A stretch of DNA of 64,000 nucleotides, from NCBI GenBank assembly GCA_033782935.1, contig JAWQEG010000082.1:2418001-2482000 (forward strand). The letters are read 5' to 3'. The notes beneath the pieces are model-generated. The model worked only from the letters and a program-made list of their open reading frames with translations. It did not search any database and was not told the origin of the DNA. The DNA is from Petrolisthes cinctipes (Eukaryota; Arthropoda; Malacostraca; Decapoda; Porcellanidae). Both the position numbers and the translations under genes were made by a program. Position 1 is the first letter of the stretch; the number at the start of each line of letters is the position of its first letter. This document shows positions 1 through 10,532 of the stretch, piece after piece.

Positions 1-2082
1 TTTGACCCTGAATGTTTAATATAAACGGGTACTGAAGATGCATGCACATATCGACTTTTGGGCACCTAAAATATTGATTTTGAGCATGTTATGGGTCTGT
101 ATCTTGAAAATATTCTAACACTGAGTAGGCATGTACAGATCGCTTCAGGGACCCAAAAATATCGAATTTTCAGGTGTTTTGGGCCTGAATTTGAGATATC
201 GTCTTTGGGCACCTAAAATATCGATTTTTAGCATGTTTTGGGCCTATATTTTGAAAATATTCTAGCACTGAGTAGACATGTACAGAACGCTTCTGGGACC
301 CCAAAATATCGAATTTTCGGGTATTTTGGGCCTGAATTTGAGATATAAACGGGTACTGAAGATGCATGCACATATCGACTTTTGGGCACCTAAAATATCG
401 GTTTTTAGCATGTTTTGGCTCTGTATTTTGAAAACATTCTAACTAGGAGTAGGCATGTACAGATCGCTTCTAGGACCCCAAAATATCGAATTTTCGGGTG
501 TTTTGAGGGTGGATTTGTGATATAAACGGGTACAGAATATGCATGCACAAATCGACTTTGGACACTTAAAATATCGATTTTTAGCATGTTTTAAGCCTAT
601 ATTTTGAAAACATTCTAGCACTGAGTAGGCATGTACACATCGCTTCTGGGACCCAAATATATCGAATTTTCAGGTGTTTTGAGGTTGAATTTGGGATATA
701 AACGGGTGCAGAAGATGCATACACATATTGACTTTGGGAACCTAAAATATCGATTTTTAGCATGTTTTGGCTTGTATCTGAGTAGGCATGTACAGATCGC
801 TTCTGGGACCCCAAAATATCGAATTTTCGGGTGTTTGGAGCCTGAATTTGAGAGGATAAACGGGTACAGAAGATGCATGCACATATCGACTTTTGGGCAC
901 CTAAAGGATCGATTTTCAGTATGTTTTGGGCCAGTGTTTTGAAAATACTCTAACTCGGAGTAGACATGTACAGATCGCTTCTGGGACCCCAATATATCGA
1001 ATTTTCGGGTGTTTTGGGCCTGATTTTGAGATATCGACTTTGAGCACCTAAAATATCGATTTTTAGCATGTTTTGGGCCTATATTTTAAAAATATTCTAG
1101 CACTGAGTAGACATGTACAGATCGCTTCTGGGACCCCAAAATATCGAATTTTCTGGTATTTTGAGCCTGAATTTGAGATATAAGCGGGTACTGAAGATGC
1201 ATGAACATATCGACTTTTGGGCACCTAAAATATCTGTTTTTAGCATGTTTTGGCTCTGTATCTTGAAAACATTCTAACTAGGAGTAGGCATGTACAGATC
1301 GCTTCTAGGACCCCAAAATATCGAATTTTCGGGTGTTTTGAGGGTGGATTTGTGATATAAACGGGTACAGAATATGCATGCACATATCGACTTTGTACAC
1401 TTAAAATATCGATTTTTAGCATGTTTTAAGCCTATATTTTGAAAACATTCTAGCACTGAGTAGGCATGTACACATCGCTTCTGGGACCCAAAAATATCGA
1501 ATTTTCGGGTGTTTTGGGCCAGAATTTGAGATATCGACTTTGAGCACATAAAATATCGATTTTTAGCATGTTTTGGGCCTATATTTTGAAAATATTCTAG
1601 CACTGAGTACGCATGTACAGATCGCTTCTGCGACCCCAAAATATCGAATTTTCGGGTGTTTCGAGCCTGATTTTGAAATAAAAAACGGGTACTGAAGATT
1701 CATGCACATATCGATTTTTGGGCACCTAAAAGATCGATTATCAGTATGTTTTGGGCTTGTATTTTGAAAATACTCTAACACGGACTAGGCATGTGCAGAT
1801 CGCTTCTGGAACCCCAAAATATCGAATTTTCGGGTGTTTTGACCCAGAATGTTTAATATAAACGGGTACTGAAGATGCATGCACATATCGACTTTTGGGC
1901 ACCTAAAATATTGATTTTGAGCATGTTATGGGTCTGTATCTTGAAAACATTCTAACACTGAGTAGGCATGTACAGATCGCTTCTGGGACCCAAAAATATC
2001 GAATTTTCAGGTGTTTTGGGCCTGAATTTGAGATATCGACTTTGGGCACCTAAAATATCGATTTTTAGCATGTTTTGGGCCT

Positions 2083-2097
2083 ATATTTTGAAAATAT
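2083..2097. repeat. 15-bp perfect dyad in spacer 2, A/T-ended form
   Basis: ATATTTT-G-AAAATAT is a perfect inverted repeat with 7-bp arms and one central base. It is found in monomers ending CTAGCACTGAGTAGGC. A common variant has A at the centre and keeps the dyad. The 157-bp monomers have lost this segment. Confidence 0.85.
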
Positions 2098-2111
2098 TCT
2101 AGCACTGAGTA

Positions 2112-3170
2112 GACATGTACAGATCGCTTCTGGGACCCCAAAATATCGAATTTTCGGGTATTTTGGGCCTGAATTTGAGATATAAACGGGTACCGAAGAT
2201 GCATGCACATATCGACTTTTGGGCACCTCAAATATCGGTTTTTAGCATGTTTTGGCTCTGTATCTTGAAAACATTCTAACTAGGAGTAGGCATGTACAGA
2301 TCGTTTCTAGGACCCCAAAATATCGAATTTTCGGGTGTTTTGAGGGTGGATTTGAGATATAAACGGGTACAGAATATGCATGCACATATCGACTTTGGAC
2401 ACTTAAAATATCGATTTTTAGCATGTTTTAAGCCTATATTTTGAAAATATTCTAGCACTGATTAGGCATGTACACATCGCTTCTGGGACCCCAAAATATC
2501 AAATTTTCGGGTACTTTGAGCCTGAATTTGAGATATAAACGGGTACTGAAGATGCATGCACATATCGACTTTTGGGCACCTAAAATATCGGTTTTTAGCA
2601 TGTTTTGGCTCTGTATCTTGAAAACATTCTAACTAGGAGTAGGCATGTACAGATCGCTTCTAGGACCCCAAAATATCGAATTTTCGGGTGTTTTGAGGGT
2701 GGATTTGAGATATAAACGGGTACAGAATATGCATGCACATATCGACTTTGGACTCTTAAAATATCGATTTTTAGCATGTTTTAAGCCTATATTTTGAAAA
2801 CATTCTAGCACTGAGTAGTCATGTACACATCGCTTCTGGGGCCCCAAAATATCAAATTTTCGGGTATTTTGAGCCTGAATTTGAGATATAAACGGGTACT
2901 GAAGATGCATGCACATATCGACTTTTGGGCACCTAAAATATCGGTTTTTAGCATGTTTTGGCTCTGTATTTTGAAAACATTCTAACTAGGAGTAGGCATG
3001 TACAGATCGCTTCTAGGACCCCAAAATATCGAATTTTCGGGTGTTTTGAGGGTGGATTTGTGATATAAACGGGTACAGAATATGCATGCACATATCGACT
3101 TTGGACACTTAAAATATCGATTTTTAGCATGTTTTAAGCCTATATTTTGAAAACATTCTAGCACTGAGTA
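2112..3170. repeat. 353-bp dimer in three tandem copies
   Basis: Monomer starts at 2112, 2289, 2465, 2642, 2818, 2995 and 3171 alternate 177 and 176 bp, giving three copies of a 353-bp dimer. One member carries GAGGGTGGATTTG...CAGAATATGCATGC and GGACACTTAAAATATCG. The other carries CTGTATCTTGAAAACATTCTAACTAGG. The same place in the other HOR copies holds one dimer (275-627) or two (4655-5360). Confidence 0.9.
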
Positions 3171-3327
3171 GGCATGTACACATCGCTTCTGGGACCCAAA
3201 TATATCGAATTTTCGGGTGTTTTGAGGTTGAATTTGGGATATAAACGGGTGCAGAAGATGCATACACATATTGACTTTGGGAACCTAAAATATCGATTTT
3301 TAGCATGTTTTGGCTTGTATCTGAGTA
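3171..3327. repeat. Short monomer class, ~157 bp (spacer 2 shortened)
   Basis: In this class the monomer end reads CCTGTATCTGAGTAGGC (also CCTGTATATGAGTAGGC or CCTGTATCTGTGGAGGC). The usual TTTTGAAAA...CTAACTAGGAGTAGGC stretch is missing, a loss of about 20 bp. Further examples are 6197-6353, 23285-23441, 40623-40779 and 41787-41943 (157 bp), and 14964-15118 and 40956-41110 (155 bp, with CGATTTAGC). Many copies also carry GAGGTTGAATTTGGGATATAAAC, so this is a distinct subfamily and not just a shortened copy. Confidence 0.9.
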
Positions 3328-3505
3328 GGCATGTACAGATCGCTTCTGGGACCCCAAAATATCGAATTTTCGGGTGTTTGGAGCCTGAATTGGAGAGGAT
3401 AAACGGGTACAGAAGATGCATGCACATATCGACTTTTGGGCACCTAAAGGATCGATTTTCAGTATGTTTTGGGCCAGTGTTTTGAAAATACTCTAACTCG
3501 GAGTA

Positions 3506-3652
3506 GACATGTACAGATCGCTTCTGGGACCCCAATATATCGAATTTTCGGGTGTTTTGGGCCTGATTTTGAGATATCGACTTTGAGCACCTAAAATATC
3601 GATTTTTAGCATGTTTTGGGCCTATATTTTAAAAATATTCTAGCACTGAGTA
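3506..3652. repeat. Short monomer class, 147 bp (spacer 1 missing)
   Basis: In this class the run GAGATATAAACGGG...CACATATCGAC is replaced by GAGATATCGAC. About 29 bp are lost between two ATAT copies, usually with one further T. The start-to-start distance is 147 bp here and in many others, for example 1965-2111, 13304-13450, 25104-25250, 39621-39767 and 40121-40267. A derived subtype reads GAGATTTCGACTTAGGG (for example 12468-12614 and 15296-15442). The identical junction suggests one origin followed by spreading. HOR units contain two to six of these each. Confidence 0.92.
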
Positions 3653-3687
3653 GGCATGTACAGATCGCTTCTGGGACCCCAAAATAT

Positions 3688-3697
3688 CGAATTTTCG
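3688..3697. repeat. CGAATTTTCG short inverted repeat in core 1
   Basis: CGAA-TT-TTCG is present in nearly every monomer, just after the first AAAATAT. No function is claimed. Confidence 0.7.
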
Positions 3698-3740
3698 GGT
3701 ATTTTGAGCCTGAATTTGAGATATAAGCGGGTACTGTAGA

Positions 3741-3748
3741 TGCATGCA
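3741..3748. repeat. TGCATGCA palindrome at start of core 2
   Basis: This perfect 8-bp palindrome is present in many full-length monomers. It is replaced by TACATACA-, GAATTATGCA- or GCATTCTCA-type variants in particular subfamilies, which makes it a useful subfamily marker. It is absent from the 147-bp class. Confidence 0.7.
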
Positions 3749-5284
3749 CATATCGACTTTTGGGCACCTAAAATATCGGTTTTTAGCATGTTTTGGCTCT
3801 GTATCTTGAAAACATTCTAACTAGGAGTAGGCATGTACAGATCGCTTCTAGGACCCCAAAATATCGAATTTTCGGGTGTTTTGAGGGTGGATTTGTGATA
3901 TAAACGGGTACAGAATATGCATGCACATATCGACTTTGTACACTTAAAATATCGATTTTTAGCATGCTTTAAGCCTATATTTTGAAAACATTCTAGCACT
4001 GAGTAGGCATGTACACATCGCTTCTGGGACCCAAAAATATCGAATTTTCGGGTGTTTTGGGCCAGAATTTGAGATATCGACTTTGAGCACATAAAATATC
4101 GATTTTTAGCATGTTTTGGGCCTATATTTTGAAAATATTCTAGCACTGAGTACGCATGTACAGATCGCTTCTGCGACCCCAAAATATCGAATTTTCGGGT
4201 GTTTCGAGCCTGATTTTGAAATAAAAAACGGGTACTGAAGATTCATGCACATATCGATTTTTGGGCACCTAAACGATCGATTATCAGTATGTTTTGGGCT
4301 TGTATTTTGAAAATACTCTAACACGGACTAGGCATGTGCAGATCGCTTCTGGAACCCCAAAATATCGAATTTTCGGGTGTTTTGACCCAGAATGTTTAAT
4401 ATAAACGGGTACTGAAGATGCATGCACATATCGACTTTTGGGCACCTAAAATATTGATTTTGAGCATGTTATGGGTCTGTATCTTGAAAACATTCTAACA
4501 CTGAGTAGGCATGTACAGATCGCTTCTGGGACCCAAAAATATCGAATTTTCAGGTGTTTTGGGCCTGAATTTGAGATATCGACTTTGGGCACCTAAAATA
4601 TCGATTTTTAGCATGTTTTGGGCCTATATTTTGAAAATATTCTAGCACTGAGTAGACATGTACAGATCGCTTCTGGGACCCCAAAATATCGAATTTTCGG
4701 GTATTTTGGGCCTGAATTTGAGATATAAACGGGTACCGAAGATGCATGCACATATCGACTTTTGGGCACCTCAAATATCGGTTTTTAGCATGTTTTGGCT
4801 CTGTATCTTGAAAACATTCTAACTAGGAGTAGGCATGTACAGATCGTTTCTAGGACCCCAAAATATCGAATTTTCGGGTGTTTTGAGGGTGGATTTGAGA
4901 TATAAACGGGTACAGAATATGCATGCACATATCGACTTTGGACACTTAAAATATCGATTTTTAGCATGTTTTAAGCCTATATTTTGAAAACATTCTAGCA
5001 CTGATTAGGCATGTACACATCGCTTCTGGGACCCCAAAATATCAAATTTTCGGGTATTTTGAGCCTGAATTTGAGATATAAACGGGTACTGAAGATGCAT
5101 GCACATATCGACTTTTGGGCACCTAAAATATCGGTTTTTAGCATGTTTTGGCTCTGTATCTTGAAAACATTCTAACTAGGAGTAGGCATGTACAGATCGC
5201 TTCTAGGACCCCAAAATATCGAATTTTCGGGTGTTTTGAGGGTGGATTTGTGATATAAACGGGTACAGAATATGCATGCACATA

Positions 5285-8200
5285 TCGACTTTGGACACTT
5301 AAAATATCGATTTTTAGCATGTTTTAAGCCTATATTTTGAAAACATTCTAGCACTGAGTAGGCATGTACACATCGCTTCTGGGACCCAAAAATATCGAAT
5401 TTTCGGGTGTTTTGAGGTTGAATTTGGGATATAAACGGGTGCAGAAGATGCATACACATATTGACTTTGGGAACCTAAAATATCGATTTTTAGCATGTTT
5501 TGGCTTGTATCTGAGTAGAGGCATGTACAGATCGCTTCTGGGACCCCAAAATATCGAATTTTCGGGTGTTTTGAGACTGAATTTGAGATATAAACGGGTA
5601 CAGAAGATGCATGCACATATCGACTTTTGGGCACCTAAAAGATCGATTTTCAGTATGTTTTGGGCCTGTATTTTGGAAATACTCTAACACGGAGTAGGCA
5701 TGTACAGATCGCTTCTGGGACCCCAATATATCGAATTTTCGTGTGTTTTGGGCCTGATTTTAAAATATCGACTTTGAGCACCTAAAATATCGATTTTTAG
5801 CATGTTTTGGGCCTATATTTTAAAAATATTCTAGCACTGAGTAGGCATGTACAGATCGCTTCTGGGACCCCAAAATAACGAATTTTCAGGTGTTTTGAGC
5901 CTGAATTTGAGATATAAACGGGTACTAAAGATGTATGCACATATCGACTTTAAGGCACCTAAAATATCAATTTTGAGCATGTTTTGTGTCTGTATCTTGA
6001 AAACATTCTAAATAGGAGTAGGCATGTACAGATCGCTTCTTGGACCAAAAAATAACGAATTTTCGGGTGTTTTGAGCCTGAATTTGAGATATAAACGTGT
6101 ACAGAAGATGCATGCACATATCGACTTTGAACACTTAAAATATCGATTTTTAGCATGTTTTGAGCCTATATTTTGAAAACATTCTAGCACTAACTAGGCA
6201 TGTACAGATCGATTCTGGGACCCAATAATATCGGATTTTCGGGTGTTCTGAGGTTGAATTTGGGATATAAACTTGTGCAGAAGATACATACACATATTGA
6301 CATTGGGCACCTAAAATATCGGTTTTCAGCATGTTTTAGCCTGTATCTGAGTAGGCATGTACAGATCGCTTCTGGGACCCCAAAATATCGAAATTTCGGG
6401 TGTTTCGAGCTTGAATTTGAGATATAAACGGGTACTGAAGATGCATGCACATATCGACTTTTGGGCACCTAAAATATCGATTTTGAGCATGTTTTCGGTC
6501 TGTATCTTGAAAACATTCTAACTAGGAGTAGGCATGTACAAATCGCTTCTAGTACCCAAAAATAACAATTTTTTGGGTGTTTTGAGCCTGAATTTGAGAT
6601 ATAAACGGGTACAGAAGATGCATACACATATTGACTTTATGCACCTAAATTATCGATTTTTAGCATATTTTAGCCTGTATCTGAGTAGGCATGTACAGAT
6701 CGCTTCTGGGACCCCAAAATATAGAATTTTCGGGTGTTTGGAGCCTGAATTTGAGATATAAACGGGTACAGAAGAAGAATGCACATATCGACTTTTGGGC
6801 ACTTAAAAGATCGATTTTTAGTATGCTTTGGGCTTGTATTTTAAAAATACTCTAACACGGAGTAGGCATGTACAGATCGCTTCTGGGACCCGAAGATATC
6901 GAATTTTCGGGTGTTTGGAGCCTGAATTTGAGATATAAACGGGTACAGAAGATGCATGCACATATCGACTTTTGGGCACCTAAAAGATCGATTTTCGGTA
7001 TGTTTTGGGCCTGTATTTTGAAAATACTCTAACACGGAGTAGGCATGTACAGATCGCTTCAGGGACCCCAATATATCGAATTTTCGGGTGTTTTGGGCCT
7101 GAATTTGAGATATCGACTTTAGGCACCTAAAATATTGATTTTTAGCATGTTTTGGGCCTATATTTTAAAAATATTCTAGCACTGAGTAGGCATGTACAGA
7201 TCGCTTCTGGGACCCCAAAATATCGAATTTTCGGGTGTTTTGAGCCTGAATTTGAGATATAAACGGGTACTGAAGATGCATACACATATCGACTTTCGGG
7301 CACCTAAAATATCAATTTTGAGCATGTTTTGTGTCTGTATCTTGAAAACATTCTAAATAGGAGTAGGCATGTACGGATCGCTTCTTGGACCAAAAAATAA
7401 CGAATTTTCGGGTGTTTTGAGCTAGAATTTGAAATATAAACGGGTACAGAAGATGCATGCACATATCGACTTTTGGTCACCTAAAAGATTGATTTTCAGT
7501 ATGTTTTGGGCCTGTACTTTGAAAATACTCTAAAATGGAGTAGGCATGTACAGATCGCTTCTGGGACCCCAAAATATCGAATTTTTGGGTGTTTTGAGCG
7601 TGAAATTGAGATATAAACGGGTACTGAAAATGCATGCACATATCGACTTCTAGGCACCTAATATATCGATTTTGAGCATTTTTTGGGTCTATATCTTTAA
7701 AACATTTTAACTAGGAGTAGGCATGTACAGATCGCTTCTAGGACTCAAAAATAACGAATTTTCGGGTGTTTTGAGGCTGAATTTGATAAATAAACGTGTA
7801 CAGAATATGCATGCACATATCGACTTTGGACACTTAAAATATCGATTTTTAGCATGTTTTAAGCCTATATTTTGAAAACATTCTAGCACTGAGTAGGCAT
7901 GTACACATCGCTTCTGGGACCCAAAAATATCGAATTTTCGGGTGTTTTGAGGTTGAATTTGGGATATAAACGGGTGCAGAAGATGCATACACATATTGAC
8001 TTTGGGAACCTAAAATATCGATTTTTAGCATGTTTTGGCTTGTATCTGAGTAGAGGCATGTACAGATCGCTTCTGGGACCCCAAAATATCGAATTTTCGG
8101 GTGTTTGGAGCCTGAATTTGAGAGGATAAACGGGTACAGAAGATGCATGCACATATCGACTTTTGGGCACCTAAAGGATCGATTTTCAATATGTTTTGGG

Positions 8201-10532
8201 CCAGTGTTTTGAAAATACTCTAACACGGAGTAGACATGTACAGATCGCTTCTGGGACCCCAAAATATCGAATTTTCGGGTGTTTTGAGACTGAATTTGAG
8301 ATATAAACGGGTACAGAAGATGCATGCACATATCGACTTTTGGGCACCTAAAAGATCGATTTTCAGTATGTTTTGGGCCTGTATTTTGGAAATACTCTAA
8401 CACGGAGTAGGCATGTACAGATCGCTTCTGGGACCCCAATATATCGAATTTTCGTGTGTTTTGGGCCTGATTTTAAAATATCGACTTTGAGCACCTAAAA
8501 TATCGATTTTTAGCATGTTTTGGGCCTATATTTTAAAAATATTCTAGCACTGAGTAGGCATGTACAGATCGCTTCTGGGACCCCAAAATAACGAATTTTC
8601 AGGTGTTTTGAGCCTGAATTTGAGATATAAACGGGTACTAAAGATGTATGCACATATCGACTTTAAGGCACCTAAAATATCAATTTTGAGCATGTTTTGT
8701 GTCTGTATCTTGAAAACATTCTAAATAGGAGTAGGCATGTACAGATCGCTTCTTGGACCAAAAAATAACGAATTTTCGGGTGTTTTGAGCCTGAATTTGA
8801 GATATAAACGTGTACAGAAGATGCATGCACATATCGACTTTGAACACTTAAAATATCGATTTTTAGCATGTTTTGAGCCTATATTTTGAAAACATTCTAG
8901 CACTAACTAGGCATGTACAGATCGATTCTGGGACCCAATAATATCGGATTTTCGGGTGTTCTGAGGTTGAATTTGGGATATAAACTTGTGCAGAAGATAC
9001 ATACACATATTGACATTGGGCACCTAAAATATCGGTTTTCAGCATGTTTTAGCCTGTATCTGAGTAGGCATGTACAGATCGCTTCTGGGACCCCAAAATA
9101 TCGAAATTTCGGGTGTTTCGAGCTTGAATTTGAGATATAAACGGGTACTGAAGATGCATGCACATATCGACTTTTGGGCACCTAAAATATCGATTTTGAG
9201 CATGTTTTCGGTCTGTATCTTGAAAACATTCTAACTAGGAGTAGGCATGTACAAATCGCTTCTAGTACCCAAAAATAACAATTTTTTGGGTGTTTTGAGC
9301 CTGAATTTGAGATATAAACGGGTACAGAAGATGCATACACATATTGACTTTATGCACCTAAAATATCGATTTTTAGCATATTTTAGCCTGTATCTGAGTA
9401 GGCATGTACAGATCGCTTCTGGGACCCCAAAATATAGAATTTTCGGGTGTTTGGAGCCTGAATTTGAGATATAAACGGGTACAGAAGAAGAATGCACATA
9501 TCGACTTTTGGGCACTTAAAAGATCGATTTTTAGTATGCTTTGGGCTTGTATTTTAAAAATACTCTAACACGGAGTAGGCATGTACAGATCGCTTCTGGG
9601 ACCCGAAGATATCGAATTTTCGGGTGTTTGGAGCCTGAATTTGAGATATAAACGGGTACAGAAGATGCATGCACATATCGACTTTTGGGCACCTAAAAGA
9701 TCGATTTTCGGTATGTTTTGGGCCTGTATTTTGAAAATACTCTAACACGGAGTAGGCATGTACAGATCGCTTCAGGGACCCCAATATATCGAATTTTCGG
9801 GTGTTTTGGGCCTGAATTTGAGATATCGACTTTAGGCACCTAAAATATTGATTTTTAGCATGTTTTGGGCCTATATTTTAAAAATATTCTAGCACTGAGT
9901 AGGCATGTACAGATCGCTTCTGGGACCCCAAAATATCGAATTTTCGGGTGTTTTGAGCCTGAATTTGAGATATAAACGGGTACTGAAGATGCATACACAT
10001 ATCGACTTTCGGGCACCTAAAATATCAATTTTGAGCATGTTTTGTGTCTGTATCTTGAAAACATTCTAAATAGGAGTAGGCATGTACGGATCGCTTCTTG
10101 GACCAAAAAATAACGAATTTTCGGGTGTTTTGAGCTAGAATTTGAAATATAAACGGGTACAGAAGATGCATGCACATATCGACTTTTGGTCACCTAAAAG
10201 ATTGATTTTCAGTATGTTTTGGGCCTGTACTTTGAAAATACTCTAAAATGGAGTAGGCATGTACAGATCGCTTCTGGGACCCCAAAATATCGAATTTTTG
10301 GGTGTTTTGAGCGTGAAATTGAGATATAAACGGGTACTGAAAATGCATGCACATATCGACTTCTAGGCACCTAATATATCGATTTTGAGCATTTTTTGGG
10401 TCTATATCTTTAAAACATTTTAACTAGGAGTAGGCATGTACAGATCGCTTCTAGGACTCAAAAATAACGAATTTTCGGGTGTTTTGAGGCTGAATTTGAT
10501 AAATAAACGTGTACAGAAGATGCATGCACATA
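5285..10532. repeat. HOR block B, period 2713 bp (16 monomers)
   Basis: Sequence at about 5520-7820 recurs at about 8233-10533 with an offset of 2713 bp, while about 5285-5505 recurs with an offset of only 2535 bp. The second copy therefore has one extra 178-bp monomer, near 8055-8232, with the variant GAGAGGATAAACGGG. The unit from 7896 to 10608 holds 16 monomers: 11 full, two of 147 bp and three of 157-159 bp. Copies are nearly identical by eye, down to private variants such as ACCCGAAGATATCG and GTACAAATCGCTTCTAGTACCC. The left part is continuous with block A sequence. Confidence 0.85.

Larger units (their letters stand above)
3653..3829. repeat. Reference full-length monomer (177 bp)
   Basis: This is an example of the full unit, bounded by successive GGCATGTACAG landmarks. 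Hand count gives 40 G and 31 C in 177 bp (40% GC) with six CpG. TATCG occurs three times, at about unit positions 33, 99 and 122. The unit splits into two similar halves, 3653-3740 and 3741-3829. Both read GCATG-ACA-ATCG, then TGGG-CC, AAAATATCG, TTTT, TTTTG-G and CCT in the same order. The monomer that follows (3830-4005) is 176 bp, and the pair makes the 353-bp dimer used repeatedly in this block. Confidence 0.95.
1..5285. repeat. HOR block A, period 2543 bp (15 monomers)
   Basis: Sequence at about 405-2770 recurs 2543 bp further on; for instance the variant GACCC(A)GAATGTTTAATATAAAC at about 1838 returns at about 4381. The unit from 1788 to 4330 contains 15 monomers: 11 full, three of 147 bp and one of 157 bp. 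The first GACCC landmark lies at position 3, only about 1837 bp before the second, because that copy has two fewer 353-bp dimers. The window begins inside a copy. A few substitutions separate the copies (for example AAAAGATCGATTA at 1730 against AAACGATCGATTA at 4273), so the duplication looks recent. Confidence 0.88.

Noticed and set aside
3681..3697. CENP-B box (TTCGNNNNANNCGGG) around ATATCGAATTTTCGGGT
   Set aside because: CGGG is present, but the required TTCG at the correct distance upstream is TATC here. The reverse strand does not fit either.
7849..8439. 196-codon minus-strand open frame, and many other open frames of 60-170 codons on both strands, as protein genes
   Set aside because: They are made only of satellite monomers, occur in several overlapping frames of the same DNA, recur in every HOR copy with different ends, and show no recognisable domain, ribosome-binding context or promoter.
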